In this document: one piece after another, positions 44,316 through 55,076 of the stretch
Numbering within the stretch: the first letter of the stretch is position 1
How the letters are laid out: each line of letters begins with the position of its first letter
Assembly (NCBI RefSeq): GCF_010668805.1
Contig: NZ_WUFT01000009.1
Coordinates: forward strand, 124,001-188,000
Length of the DNA: 64,000 nucleotides
Direction: 5' to 3'
Origin: Rhizobium phaseoli
GTDB taxonomy: Bacteria; Pseudomonadota; Alphaproteobacteria; Rhizobiales; Rhizobiaceae
Program-made: the position numbers and the translations under genes
The notes under the pieces: generated by a model
What the model saw: the letters and a program-made list of their open reading frames with translations, nothing else
The model's database searches: none
What the model was told of the DNA's origin: nothing

Positions 44316-45953
44316 ATGTCTTTAGATCAATCGGATAAAACCAATATATCGCGTCGCAACGCGCTGAAGCTCGGCCTTGCGGCCGGCGTCGGCCTCACCG
44401 TGTTCGGGATGAATGCCCGCATCGTCATGGCCGACGAGGGGCAGGTCCTCAAGGTCGCACATCCGGCCTTCGACCAGGATTGGTCGCCGCTGCGCGGCGG
44501 CGGCAGGACGTTCCGCTGGAATTCGATCTGGTGGGCCTCGCCGATGTATTTCGACAGCGAAGGCAAGATCAAGCCTTACGTATTCACCAGCTGGGAATCG
44601 GCCGACAATGCCGTCTGGACGTTCAAGATCGACCCCAAGGCCGTTTTCTCCGACGGCAGCAAGATCACCTCGGCCGACGTCAAGGGATCGTGGGAAGTCG
44701 CCTCGATGCCGAACACCAAGAGCCAGCGCGCCGATCAGGTGCTGAGCAAGGTCAAGGGTTACGCCGAAATCGCTGCCGGTTCCGGCAAAGAGCTGACCGG
44801 TGTCGCGACACCCGACGAGGGCACGGTCGTGGTGACGCTGACGGCAGCCGATCCGATCTTCTTCATGCGCCTGGCAAACCATATCGCGCCGATCACCAAG
44901 GCGTCGCAGTCGCGCGGCAGCGACGGCGAGGAGATCATCGACTGGTACAAGCCTGACAGCAAGCCGGCCTTCTCCGGTCCCTTCAAGCTGACGAGCATCG
45001 ATATCGACGCCGGCAAGCTCACCTTCGAGCCGAACGAGAACTTCTTCGGCCCGAAGCCAAAGCTGGCGCGCATCGAGGTTACCTCGATCGAGGACAATGT
45101 GACGGCGACATCGCTGATCAAATCCGGCGAGTTCAACGCGCATACGGAACTCGTCACGTCGACGATCATCCAGGATCTCGGCCCCGAATTCTCCGCCGGC
45201 CCGCTGATCCCGACCAGCCAGCACTTCTGGTTCAACATCTCGCGCGCGCCGATGGACGATCCGAAGGTTCGCCAGGCACTGATCATGGCGATCGACCGCG
45301 ACGGCCTGTTCAAGGCATCCTATCCGGATGGGCCGCACAAGAAGGCCGATCAGATCCTTAATTCGGTTCCCGGCGCCGAAAATTCCGGCTTCGAGCCCTT
45401 TCCCTATGATCCGGCGGCCGCAAAGAAGCTGCTTGCCGAATCGAGCTATGGCGGGCCTGAGCGCCTGCCGAAGATCATGTTCGTCGGCATCTCGGCGCCA
45501 GCCATTCAGGCCGCCGCCCAGTTCATCGCCGAGCAGTGGCGCCAGAACCTCGGCATCACCGCCGTCGACATGAAGCCGCAGCAGGATGCCTATGCCGGCC
45601 CGGACCAGAACTCGGTCCAGATCTTCCGCGACGACGTCGGCACCCGCGTTCCCGATGCCGTCTCCTATCTGGCAGGCTGCATCGCCTCGACTTCGTCGAA
45701 TGCGCAGAACAAGCTTGGTGGATACAAGAACGACAAGGTCGACAACGCCCTTGCCGAGGCGACGACCAAGGCTGCGGACGATCCACAGCGCATCGCTCTT
45801 GCCCAGGAAGCCCAGAAGGCGTTCCGCGACGATTGGGCCTTCATTCCGTGGTACTCTCAGGCGATGTCGCGCTGGGCCACCAAGGAGGTCAAGGGTCTGG
45901 ACAAGAACCTCGACTGGCAGATCGTCGAACCCTGGAACATTTCCATCGGTTGA
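44316..45953 (+). CDS. Opp/Dpp-type ABC transporter substrate-binding protein
   Basis: A 545-residue family 5 extracellular binding protein. It has a twin-arginine-type signal (SRRNALKLGLAAGVGLTVFG) ending near VMADEG. The mature part shows typical features: KIDPKAVFSDGSKITSADVK, a mid-protein PDSKPAFSGPFKL strand and ISRAPMDDPKVRQALIMAID. Such proteins bind oligopeptides, opines, or oligosaccharides and sugar acids. ATG 44316 has GGAGG six bases upstream. It is first of five transport genes. Confidence 0.88.
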   Translation: MSLDQSDKTNISRRNALKLGLAAGVGLTVFGMNARIVMADEGQVLKVAHPAFDQDWSPLRGGGRTFRWNSIWWASPMYFDSEGKIKPYVFTSWESADNAVWTFKIDPKAVFSDGSKITSADVKGSWEVASMPNTKSQRADQVLSKVKGYAEIAAGSGKELTGVATPDEGTVVVTLTAADPIFFMRLANHIAPITKASQSRGSDGEEIIDWYKPDSKPAFSGPFKLTSIDIDAGKLTFEPNENFFGPKPKLARIEVTSIEDNVTATSLIKSGEFNAHTELVTSTIIQDLGPEFSAGPLIPTSQHFWFNISRAPMDDPKVRQALIMAIDRDGLFKASYPDGPHKKADQILNSVPGAENSGFEPFPYDPAAAKKLLAESSYGGPERLPKIMFVGISAPAIQAAAQFIAEQWRQNLGITAVDMKPQQDAYAGPDQNSVQIFRDDVGTRVPDAVSYLAGCIASTSSNAQNKLGGYKNDKVDNALAEATTKAADDPQRIALAQEAQKAFRDDWAFIPWYSQAMSRWATKEVKGLDKNLDWQIVEPWNISIG

Positions 45954-46082
45954 TCCGGAACGATCGTTCCTGGCGATAAACGCGCGAAGGCCGCAAGGTC
46001 TTCGCGCAAATTTCAAGAAGAGATGCGATCTGCTGCGCTTTACCCAAGCCGAGCCGCATCGAACAACTGGCGGGAGGTGGCC

Positions 46083-47039
46083 ATGCTGCGCTACGTGCTA
46101 ACCCGGTTTGCCATCTGGATTCCCTCCGTGCTGGTCGTGATGCTGGCCGTTTACGCGCTGGCCTTCTATGGCGCCGGCGACCCGATCAAGCTGATCTTCC
46201 TGCGCGCGCCGGGCGACGTCGCTTATAATCCGCAGCGCATCGAAGCCATCCGCGAAAGTGCTGGCCTCAACAGGCCCTTCATCGAGCAGTTCGGCCTTTA
46301 CATCTCGAACCTGCTGCATGGCCAATTCGGCAACTCGCTGACGTCGGGCCGCGCTGTCTGGGCAATGGTCTCAGCCGCAGCTCCCGTTTCCTTCCAGCTT
46401 GCCCTCTGTTCCGTCATCCTGACGACCGTCGTTGCGATACCACTCGGAATGATCGCGGCGCTGAACCAGAATTCGCGCCTCGATTATGCTATTTTGGGCT
46501 CTGCGCTCTTCCTCTGGGCGATCCCGGCCTATGTCGCAGGTCCCTTGCTGATGGTCGGCCTCATCGTGCTGCTGCCCGGTGCAAGCGTGCCCTATGGCTG
46601 GGGCGGCATCTTCGATGTCCGTATCCTGCTGCCGCTACTCGTCCTTTCCTTCCAGCCGATCGCGCTGATCGTGCGCCAGACGCGCGCCGCCGTCATCGAA
46701 GTGCTGTCTGAGGATTTCGTCCGCACCGCCCGCGCCAAGGGCGTGCCCGAGATCATCGTGGCGCTGCGCCATATCCTGCGGCCGGTGCTGACGCCTGTGG
46801 TGACGCAGCTCGGCCTGATCATGATCACCATCGTCAACGGCGCGATCTTCGTCGAACTGGTCTTCGGCCTGCCGGGGCTCGGACGCCTGACGGTGCAGGC
46901 GCTGATCAATTCCGACTATCCGGTCATCCTGGCGATCACGCTGATCGGATCGTTCCTGGTGATGGTGTCGAACCTCTTGGTTGATGTGCTCTATCCGCTG
47001 CTCGACCCGCGCGCCAATGATGCAAGAAGGAGCCGCTGA
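46083..47039 (+). CDS. Opp-type ABC transporter permease (DppB family)
   Basis: A 318-residue inner-membrane permease with six helices. The family start is MLRYVLTRFAIWIPS, and the coupling loop reads VLSEDFVRTARAKGVPE. GGGAGG precedes ATG 46083. The gap after the binding-protein gene is 129 bases; the second permease gene follows after two bases. Confidence 0.92.
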   Translation: MLRYVLTRFAIWIPSVLVVMLAVYALAFYGAGDPIKLIFLRAPGDVAYNPQRIEAIRESAGLNRPFIEQFGLYISNLLHGQFGNSLTSGRAVWAMVSAAAPVSFQLALCSVILTTVVAIPLGMIAALNQNSRLDYAILGSALFLWAIPAYVAGPLLMVGLIVLLPGASVPYGWGGIFDVRILLPLLVLSFQPIALIVRQTRAAVIEVLSEDFVRTARAKGVPEIIVALRHILRPVLTPVVTQLGLIMITIVNGAIFVELVFGLPGLGRLTVQALINSDYPVILAITLIGSFLVMVSNLLVDVLYPLLDPRANDARRSR

Positions 47040-47041
47040 CC

Positions 47042-47997
47042 ATGTCCGCAATCCCTCTCTCCACCACCGAAACCGTCGAGGAGCAGCCGGTCAGCCTGTG
47101 GCGCGACGCCTGGTATCGGCTAAAGCGCAACAAGCTTGCCGTCTTCGGCCTGGTTATCGTCCTGATCCTCGCCTTCACGGCGATCTTCGGGCCTTACCTG
47201 ACGCCCTATGACTATCTGAGCCAGGATCTCAACGCTCGTAACGCGCTGCCGTCGATGAGCCATCTCTTCGGAACCGACGATCTCGGCCGTGACGTCTTCA
47301 GCCGGGTGGTCTTCGGCACCCGGACCGCTCTCCTCGTTGCAGTCATCGTCACTTTCTTCGCGGTGTTGATAGGCCTCACGCTCGGCGCGATCGCCGGTTT
47401 CTTCGGCAATCCCTTCGACCGCGCCATCATGTGGCTGACCGACGTGACGATGTCGGTTCCCAACCTGCTGCTCGTCGTCGTCATCAATGCATCGCTGAAA
47501 TCGCCGATCACCCGATGGATGGAGGCGCGCTACCTCGAGACGCTCAATCCCTTCTACCGCCAGACGATATGGGTGGATTTCATCCTCGTCTTCGGCTCGA
47601 TGGCGCTGATCTCCTGGCCACCCTATGCCCGTCTTGTGCGCGCCCAGGTGCTGTCGATCCGCAGCCGGCCCTATATTACCGCGGCACAGGCGCTCGGTCT
47701 TTCGAACTGGGTCATTATCAAGCGTTACGTCGTGCCGAATGCGCTCGGGCCGCTGATCGTCTCGGTCAGCGCCGGCCTCGGCACGGCAATGGTGCTGGAA
47801 AGCGCCTTCAGCTTCCTCGGCGTCGGCGTCAATCCGCCGACGCCGAGCTGGGGCAATATGATCTCGGACGGTCTTCGCGTCTGGCAGCATTATCCGCATC
47901 TTCTCGCCGCTCCGGCGGCCGTGCTCGGCCTTGCCTCGGTTGCCTTCAGCTTCCTCGGCGACGGCCTCAACGACGCGCTCAATCCGCGGGGCAGCAA

Positions 47998-48001
<4 letters not shown>
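47042..48001 (+). CDS. Opp-type ABC transporter permease (DppC family)
   Basis: A 319-residue permease with the DppC features: RLKRNKLAVFGLVIVLILAF, FGTDDLGRDVFSRVVFGTRT and the coupling loop ITAAQALGLSNWVIIKRYV. An extra stretch of about 25 residues near 155-180 (MEARYLETLNPFYRQ) precedes a membrane helix and is longer than in typical DppC. Its stop overlaps the first ATPase start. Confidence 0.92.
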
Positions 48002-49004
<1,003 letters not shown>

Positions 49005-49005
<1 letters not shown>

Positions 49006-49997
49006 TGGCTGCTCAACCACTGCTCAAGATCGAAAACCTGGTCAAGCATTTCCACGTTAGGCTCGGCGCCTTCGGCGAACGCTCGGCGACGGTCTATGCC
49101 CTCGACAACGTCAACCTCGATATCATGGAAGGCGAGACGCTGAGCCTCGTCGGCGAATCCGGTTGCGGCAAGTCGACGACCGGATTTACCATCCTGAACC
49201 TTTACAAGGCGACCAGCGGCAAGGTCGTCTACAAGGGCCAGGATCTCGCGACGCTCGATGAAAAGCAGATGCGGCCTTTCCGCCGCGACCTGCAGATCGT
49301 CTTCCAGGATCCCTATTCGACGCTCAATCCGCGTATGACGGTGGGCGAGGCGATCGGCGAGCCGATCCTCTTCCACAAGCTCTGCACCAAGGCCGAGCTG
49401 AAGGAGAAGGTGGCAACGCTGCTCACCGATGTCGGCCTGCCCACACGGTTTGCCCAGCGTTACCCGCATGAGCTTTCCGGCGGCCAGCGTCAGCGTGTCG
49501 TCATCGCCCGGGCGCTTGCCTGCCAGCCGAAATTCATCGTCTGCGACGAGGCGATCTCGGCGCTCGACGTGTCGATCCAGGCGCAGATCATCAACCTGCT
49601 GCTCGATCTGCAGGAGAAATACGGGCTGACTTATCTGTTTATCGCCCACGATCTGGCGGTGGTGCGCCATATCAGCACCCGCGTCGGCGTCATGTATCTC
49701 GGGCGGCTTGCCGAGCTTGCCAGCCGCGAGGAACTGTTCGACAATCCGCTGCATCCCTATACCAGGGCGCTGCTGTCGGCCGTTCCGGAGACCGATCCGG
49801 AGCATGAGCGCACCCGCCAGCGCCAGATCCTGCAGGGCGACGTGCCGAGCCCGCTGAACCCACCAACCGGCTGCCGTTTCCACACCCGCTGCCCGATCGC
49901 GATGGATGTCTGCAGCAAAGTTATTCCGGCTTGGAAAGAGTCCAAGCCCGGCCATCTTGTTGCCTGCCACGCCGTCAATATGGGTGAGATTGCATGA
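49005..49997 (+). CDS. Opp-type ABC transporter ATPase (OppF/DppF family)
   Basis: A 330-residue ATPase with Walker [10 protein letters not shown], signature LSGGQRQR, Walker [12 protein letters not shown] (DEA rather than DEP, common in OppF) and the C-terminal [15 protein letters not shown] cysteine motif. ATG 49005 overlaps the previous stop (TGATG) behind AGGAGG. Its own stop overlaps the kinase start (ATGA), which ties import to phosphorylation. Confidence 0.92.
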
Positions 49998-51058
49998 CGC
50001 TGAAGGCTGCGATCATTGCCGATGATCTGACGGGTGCGCTCGATACCGGCACGCCCTTCGTCGCGGCCGGCCTTTCGGTTGCGGTCGCCGTCGATGTCGA
50101 GGCGGCACAGGATGCGATCGCCACCGGCTGCGATGTCCTGGTCATCAACACCGCCTCTCGCGCGCTTAGTGAGCGTGAAGCTGCCGAAAGGGTCCGATCG
50201 GCCGCCGAAGTCATTCGTGACGTCAAACCTTCCGTTGTCATGAAGAAGATCGACTCCAGGCTGAAGGGCAACGTCGCTGCGGAAAGCCTTGCGCTGAAAA
50301 AGGCGCTTGGCCTGAAGACCATCCTGGTTGCGCCCGCCATCCCCGATCAGGAGCGCGTGACCTACCGCGGATGTGTCGTCGGCCGCGGCGTCAACAGGCC
50401 GCTGCCGATCGCCACCCTGTTTGCGAGCAGTGCGGACAGTGTTGTCGTTGCCGATGCCGAGCATGATAGCGATCTCGATCAGATCGTCGAGGGTCATGAC
50501 TGGCTGACGACGCTCGGCGTCGGTGCGCGCGGCCTGGGGGCCGCATTTGCCCGCCGGCTCGGCGAAACGGGACGGTGGCCGATGATGGAATTTACCGCGA
50601 CCCCGCGGACGCTGTTTGCCTTTGGCTCGCGCGATCCGATTACCTCAGTGCAGATGAACCGGCTCGAAGCTTCGGGCGCCTTGCGCGTGCTGACGGACGC
50701 GCCAATGGGTGAGATCGAATGCGGCGAGGGCTTGGCGCTGCCGGCGCTGCTGCGCTGCACCGGCGAGATGGAGGCCGATGCAGCACTCGTCGCCCGCCGT
50801 TTTGCCGATGGCGTCAAGGTGGTCATCGACGATACCAGGCCTGAGATGCTGATGGTCGGTGGCGGCGATACAGCGCTTGCCGTTTTTCAGGCACTGGGGG
50901 TCAGAGTCTTGGCGCCAAAGGGCGAGATCGAGGCTGGGATCCCTTGGTTTGATGTCAGCGCCCCCGACGGGCCGCAATTTCGGTGCGCCGTGAAGTCGGG
51001 GGGCTTCGGCAATCCGGATAGTTTGTTAAAGCTGGTTCTTCGGAATCAGGCGGCATAA
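49994..51058 (+). CDS. Four-carbon acid sugar kinase (DUF1537 family)
   Basis: A 354-residue kinase with the N-terminal DUF1537 fold (AAIIADDLTGALDTG, VMKKIDSRLKGN) and the C-terminal nucleotide-binding half (MLMVGGGDTALAVFQALGV, VKSGGFGN). Family members (DtnK, DenK, OtnK, LtnK) phosphorylate threonate, erythronate or 2-oxo-tetronate at O4. The family is usually about 420 residues, so this one is short. Paired with PdxA2 it would yield DHAP. It is translationally coupled to the last transporter gene. Confidence 0.85.
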   Translation: MTLKAAIIADDLTGALDTGTPFVAAGLSVAVAVDVEAAQDAIATGCDVLVINTASRALSEREAAERVRSAAEVIRDVKPSVVMKKIDSRLKGNVAAESLALKKALGLKTILVAPAIPDQERVTYRGCVVGRGVNRPLPIATLFASSADSVVVADAEHDSDLDQIVEGHDWLTTLGVGARGLGAAFARRLGETGRWPMMEFTATPRTLFAFGSRDPITSVQMNRLEASGALRVLTDAPMGEIECGEGLALPALLRCTGEMEADAALVARRFADGVKVVIDDTRPEMLMVGGGDTALAVFQALGVRVLAPKGEIEAGIPWFDVSAPDGPQFRCAVKSGGFGNPDSLLKLVLRNQAA

Positions 51059-51079
51059 GATACCGCCGGGGAGAATGAC

Positions 51080-51844
51080 GTGGTTGAAGTGAATGGCGAA
51101 TCGTTGAACGCGGAAGCCGGCCCGCCGGGCAAGCCCGAACGTGGAAAGGCCGTCAAGCTGGTCGACCGCGTCTTCGACCAGCTGCTCGAGCGTATTCGCG
51201 GCGGGAACTATCCGCCGGATTCACGCCTGCCCGGCGAACATGAACTTGCCTCGATGCTAGGTGTTTCCAGGCCGATCGTCCGCGATGCGCTGGCCCGCTT
51301 GCGCGATCAGGGCATGGTCTACGCCCGGCAGGGCGCCGGCACCTTCGTCAGCGCCCATGGGTCGCCGACGACGCAGCTTGCCTATTCGCCGGTCAAGACC
51401 ATTGCCGACATTCAGCGCTGCTACGAGTTCCGCCTGACCATCGAGCCGGCCGCGGCCTATTTCGCCGCCAAGCGCCGCAATGAGCAGGCGATCCAGAAGA
51501 TCGCTACCGCCCTTGCGGATCTGCGCGAGGCGACCAGCCATCAGCTTCACCGCACCGATGCCGATTTCATCTTCCATCGTGCGGTGACGGAGGCTGCCAA
51601 CAATCATTATTATACGGCTTCGATCGACGCGCTGAAGGCTCATATCGCCGTCGGCATGCATCTCCACGGCCTTTCGCTGCTCGGCCCCCGCCAAGGGCTG
51701 GAACAGGTCTACGAAGAGCATAACGCCATCTACAAGGCGATCGCCGATGGCCGGGCTGACGATGCGCAAAGGCTGATGAAGGCGCATCTCGAAGGCTCCC
51801 GCGATCGTCTGTTCGAGGGCAGGGCGCTCGACCTGTCCTTCTGA
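51080..51844 (+). CDS. GntR-family (FCD/FadR type) regulator of the catabolic island
   Basis: A 254-residue regulator. The winged helix-turn-helix lies at about residues 27-93 (RLPGEHELASMLGVSRPIVR), followed by an FCD domain with RLTIEPAAAYFAA, DADFIFHRAV and YEEHNAIYKAI (metal/ligand His positions). Start GTG 51080 has GGGGAG seven bases upstream. It is the last gene of the Opp-kinase unit and the likely regulator of the divergent promoters at 44 kb. The effector is probably a pathway sugar acid. Confidence 0.88.
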   Translation: MVEVNGESLNAEAGPPGKPERGKAVKLVDRVFDQLLERIRGGNYPPDSRLPGEHELASMLGVSRPIVRDALARLRDQGMVYARQGAGTFVSAHGSPTTQLAYSPVKTIADIQRCYEFRLTIEPAAAYFAAKRRNEQAIQKIATALADLREATSHQLHRTDADFIFHRAVTEAANNHYYTASIDALKAHIAVGMHLHGLSLLGPRQGLEQVYEEHNAIYKAIADGRADDAQRLMKAHLEGSRDRLFEGRALDLSF

Positions 51845-51977
51845 GGCATCCCGGAGAGACAAGCCCGCTTTTGCTCAGGCCGCGCTCGGATATCCAGATA
51901 GGACCGCAGAACAATACCTATGGTAGCCAGCCACTGATTTTTTGCGCGAACGGTTATTCCCGCTCCTGGCGCGAAGA

Positions 51978-52996
51978 TCAGCCTGGGATTTCGAGGGTAA
52001 ACACCGTCCGCGTCTCATCGGACGCCACCCGCAGCCGACCACCATGCGCCTTGGCAATTTCGCTCGCGATGTAGAGACCAAGCCCAAGCCCTTGCTTGCC
52101 GCCGTCCGCAACCCTGGTGAATGGCAGGAACAACCTTTCGACGGCATCGGCTGGTATCGGCTCTCCGGCGTTTGCAACCGAGAGTTCGAACCCCGCATCC
52201 TTCGAGCGGGCGGTGATTGTTATCGGGCCGTCCGGAGAACCGTGCGCGACGGCGTTGGCAAGGAGGTTCGACGTAAGCTGTGCGAGCTTCGGACCGTCGC
52301 ACATGATCGGCAGCGGGAGTCTAATGTCCGCTTCGATCCTTCTGCCGGGACGGGCCCCGGAAATCTCGTTGACGACCTGAAGCAGAACAGCGGCCAGGTC
52401 GGTCTCGCACAGCCGCACAGGGATCCCGCCGCCAAGTCGCCCGCGCGCAAAGTCCATGATGTCGTCAATGAGACCGCTCATTCGTTTAATCGTCGCCTCC
52501 ACCAGCGACACGATCCTCTCCTGCTGCTCGCTGAGTGGCGACCTGGCGATCGCGCGCATGCCGCCGTCGATCGCGGCGAGCGGGTTTCTGAGGTCGTGAC
52601 CTTTTGCTCGTAGATCAGCCGGTTCGATGCCCGGATGATGGTCAGCCTGAGAAAGAGCGGTTGCCCTGCGCCATCGCGCTGCTCGAAGCCGTTCATCAGA
52701 ACCGGAATCTTGCCACCACCGGAGTTTCGCATCTCCAGCATAATCTCTTCGAACTCACCCTGCATCCTGAGCATGGGGGCGAGGTGGGTCTCGAGATAGA
52801 TACTGCCGCCGATGGTCAGCAGATCGGACAGGCGTTTGCCCACCAGTTCCTGCGCCGTCTGGCCGAGCCAGTTGGCAAGCCGACCGTTCGCTCGAAGGAC
52901 GATACCGCCCGGCGAGACGACGAGATTGCCCGTCATCGTGTTTTCGAAGAGGTTCTCGAAGTCGTCCTGAAGGTTCTTCGGCGCCGCGTGATCCAT
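51978..52996 (-). pseudogene. PAS-domain histidine kinase, frameshifted
   Basis: The 5' part (52996 to about 52605) encodes a PAS domain of the RsbP type (LVVSPGGIVLRANGRLANWL, then EEIMLEMRNSGGGKIPVLMN). After IYEQK the frame breaks at a four-T run (52602-52605; AAAA on the coding strand). One extra A restores GHDLRNPLAAIDGGM, the phospho-acceptor His box, and the rest: a HATPase domain with NLLANAVAHG and GLGLGLYIA. Without the fix no His box is translated in frame. The start is one base after the hydrolase stop (TGAGATG). Either a real loss of function or a homopolymer base error. Confidence 0.8.
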
Positions 52997-52997
52997 C

Positions 52998-53638
52998 TCA
53001 AGCTGCCTTGGCAAGGAAATTTGCGATCGCGGCGATCGTCTCCCTGGGTGCGCTCAAATTGGGGCAATGGCCGGTCGCCTTCATCACCACCAGGCTGCTA
53101 TTTGCAAGCCGTCTGTGCATGTACTCGCCGACTTCGACAGGGGCAATCACGTCGCTCGAACATTGAAGGATCAGGGTCGGGATGTCGAAGCCCTGCAGCA
53201 GATGCCTGCAGTCTGAGAGAAAGGTCGTCCGCGCGAAATGGCGCGCGATCTCCGGGTCCGTCCTGCAAAAGCTCTCAGTCAGCTCCTCGGCGAGCACCGG
53301 CCTGTCGGGATTGCCCATAATGACGGGGGCCATGGCGCCAGACCAGCCGAGGTGGTTGGACTCCAGCAAGTCCATCAGCTCCTCGATCTGATCCTGCGAG
53401 AAACCGCCGACATAGCCGTCGCTGTCGATATCGCACGGAGAGGGGCCGACCATGACCAGCGACTTGAAGAGATCAGGACGCTTCCTTGCAGCGATCAGTC
53501 CGACCATGGCGCTAACCGAATGGCCGACGAAAATGACTTTCTTCAGTGATAGGGCGTCAATGATCTCCACCACGTCGTCCGCATAGCCGTCGAGGGTGGC
53601 GTACTTTTCGAAGGAATAGGCCTTCAGGTCGGATTGCG
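52998..53638 (-). pseudogene. RsbQ-type alpha/beta hydrolase lacking its N-terminus
   Basis: From QSDLKAYSFEKYATLDGYAD onward the product closely follows Bacillus RsbQ: VIFVGHSVSAMVGLIA (nucleophile Ser), SLVMVGPSPC, FCRTDPEIARHFA, LILQCSSDVIAP (Asp) and ATGHCPNLS (His). About 50 N-terminal residues, including the oxyanion HGFG loop, are missing. At that point the DNA instead continues as cytochrome oxidase subunit II. RsbQ and the related KAI2/D14 proteins sense small hydrophobic ligands and act with a PAS partner; the PAS kinase gene follows immediately. Confidence 0.82.
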
Positions 53639-54471
53639 CCGATCGTGCTCCTGCTGCCAACATGGGTAAGGTCAGGGCCTGTGGTACCTGATGCCTCGGT
53701 GCCGCGTATCGAATGGCAGGCGGCGCAAGGCTTGCTCATGAATACCAGCTTTCCAGCTGCGGCTTCACCGTCCAGTGGGGCGGCGGCTGCGAGCCTTTGC
53801 GCTTCTAGCCATCGGGCATAATCCCCGGGCTCGTCGGCGACGACCAGCAATGCCATATGACTGTGTTGCAGACCGCAGAACTCGGCGCACTGACCGCGGT
53901 AGATGCCGGGTTTGCTGGCATGAAGCGTCAGCGCATTTTCGCGTCCGGGAACCAGATCCTGCTTTCCTGTGAGGTTCGGCACCCAAAAGGAATGGATGAC
54001 GTCGCTTGCCTCCAGGCGAAGGCGCACGTCCGTTCCGACGGGGATATGCAGCTCGTTGGCGGTCTGGAAGGTCTTTGCGGGATCGCGATCGAGGTAGGTG
54101 AACTGCCACCACCATTGTTGCCCCCGAACGACGATCGTCGGGGGATTAGCCTTGCCGCGATCGAGGCTTGGCGTTGCGTAAAAGCTGGCAGCGGTCAGGA
54201 ACGTTATCACGATGAATGTTGCCACGATTGCGCCGGCAACGACCCTGCCCATGGAACGCTCGGTCTGCGGACTGCCAGAAGTCTCGCTCCTCGCGCGAAC
54301 CAAAGCCCAGGCCATGACGCCCATGACCAGCACGAAGACGATGCCGCAGACGGCGAAGAAGAGAAATATGAGGTTCTCCAGTGCCAGCGCGGACGGCCCG
54401 CCCGCATCCAGCGCCGATTGCCGACCGGCACAACCGGAGAGAAACAGCACGCATGCGGGGGCGGTTTTCAA
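53557..54471 (-). pseudogene. Cytochrome c oxidase subunit II (CoxB/CoxM type) truncated in its cytochrome c domain
   Basis: Lipoprotein signal (FLSGC, Cys14), two membrane helices, then the cupredoxin domain with intact CuA ligands (VIHSFWVP, QCAEFCGLQHSHM). A fused cytochrome c domain follows with haem motif CAACH. Family sequence stops at DLTHVGSRSTIGA near 53635-53640; the last 26 residues to the stop at 53557 are read out of frame from the hydrolase gene. The normal tail with the distal haem Met is lost, as are any downstream subunit I and III genes. TTG 54471 overlaps the cytochrome c stop. Confidence 0.82.
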
Positions 54472-55061
54472 GGCTGGACACCTCGATCGGAGCGGACGCC
54501 GGCCGGTCCTTGCTCGAAAAGACCCGCGGCCGGTGCGCGGTTCTCGGACGGTCTCGTATGCTTGTCGTCATTGCGGCTCGGCGCGGTATAGGGCACGGAA
54601 TAGGCACCGATCGTCCTGACATAGCCGGCGAGCTGCCAGATCTGGTCGCTCGTCATCTTATTCCCGTAAGACGGCATGCCTTGAGGCCTGCCGTCGCGAA
54701 TGGATGCAACGACTGATACCATTTCAGGGCCGTAGAACCACCACCCGTCGAGGAAGGAGGGACCTGTTCCACCGCGTCCGTCTCCATGGCAAGTAGAGCA
54801 GCCGAACCAAGAATAAAGGCGCTTGCCCTGGCTCAAATCATAGGCCGTCGCCTCATAGGGTTTGCCGAGCGCGAAATAGACATCCGGCGGCGTGCCGCCG
54901 ATGCGGTCGGACATGAGCCGGAACTGATCGAGCGCCGAGGTGACAGGCGGGTCGGACCGGTATTGGCGCGGGTGTCGTGCCCATCCGATCGCCACGCCGA
55001 TGAGCAACATGCAAAGCAGCGTTCCTGCCGCAAACCAATTGAAATGTTTTGCCGCGCTCAT
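54468..55061 (-). CDS. Membrane-anchored cytochrome c
   Basis: A 197-residue protein with one N-terminal membrane anchor (about residues 9-28) and a periplasmic class I cytochrome c domain. The haem motif is GCSTCHGDG, and a possible distal Met lies in GMPSYGNKM. The C-terminal 35 residues are polar and disordered. GGAG is nine bases before ATG 55061. It is 15 bases downstream of the molybdopterin oxidoreductase gene and overlaps the subunit II gene, so it probably carried electrons between them. Confidence 0.85.
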   Translation of the reverse strand: MSAAKHFNWFAAGTLLCMLLIGVAIGWARHPRQYRSDPPVTSALDQFRLMSDRIGGTPPDVYFALGKPYEATAYDLSQGKRLYSWFGCSTCHGDGRGGTGPSFLDGWWFYGPEMVSVVASIRDGRPQGMPSYGNKMTSDQIWQLAGYVRTIGAYSVPYTAPSRNDDKHTRPSENRAPAAGLFEQGPAGVRSDRGVQP

Positions 55062-55076
55062 CGCCACCGCTCCTGA

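Noticed and set aside
53557..53640. The last 26 codons of the oxidase subunit II frame as a genuine novel C-terminus
   Set aside because: They are the hydrolase coding sequence read in another frame, and the expected cytochrome c tail is missing, so this is a fusion by-product.
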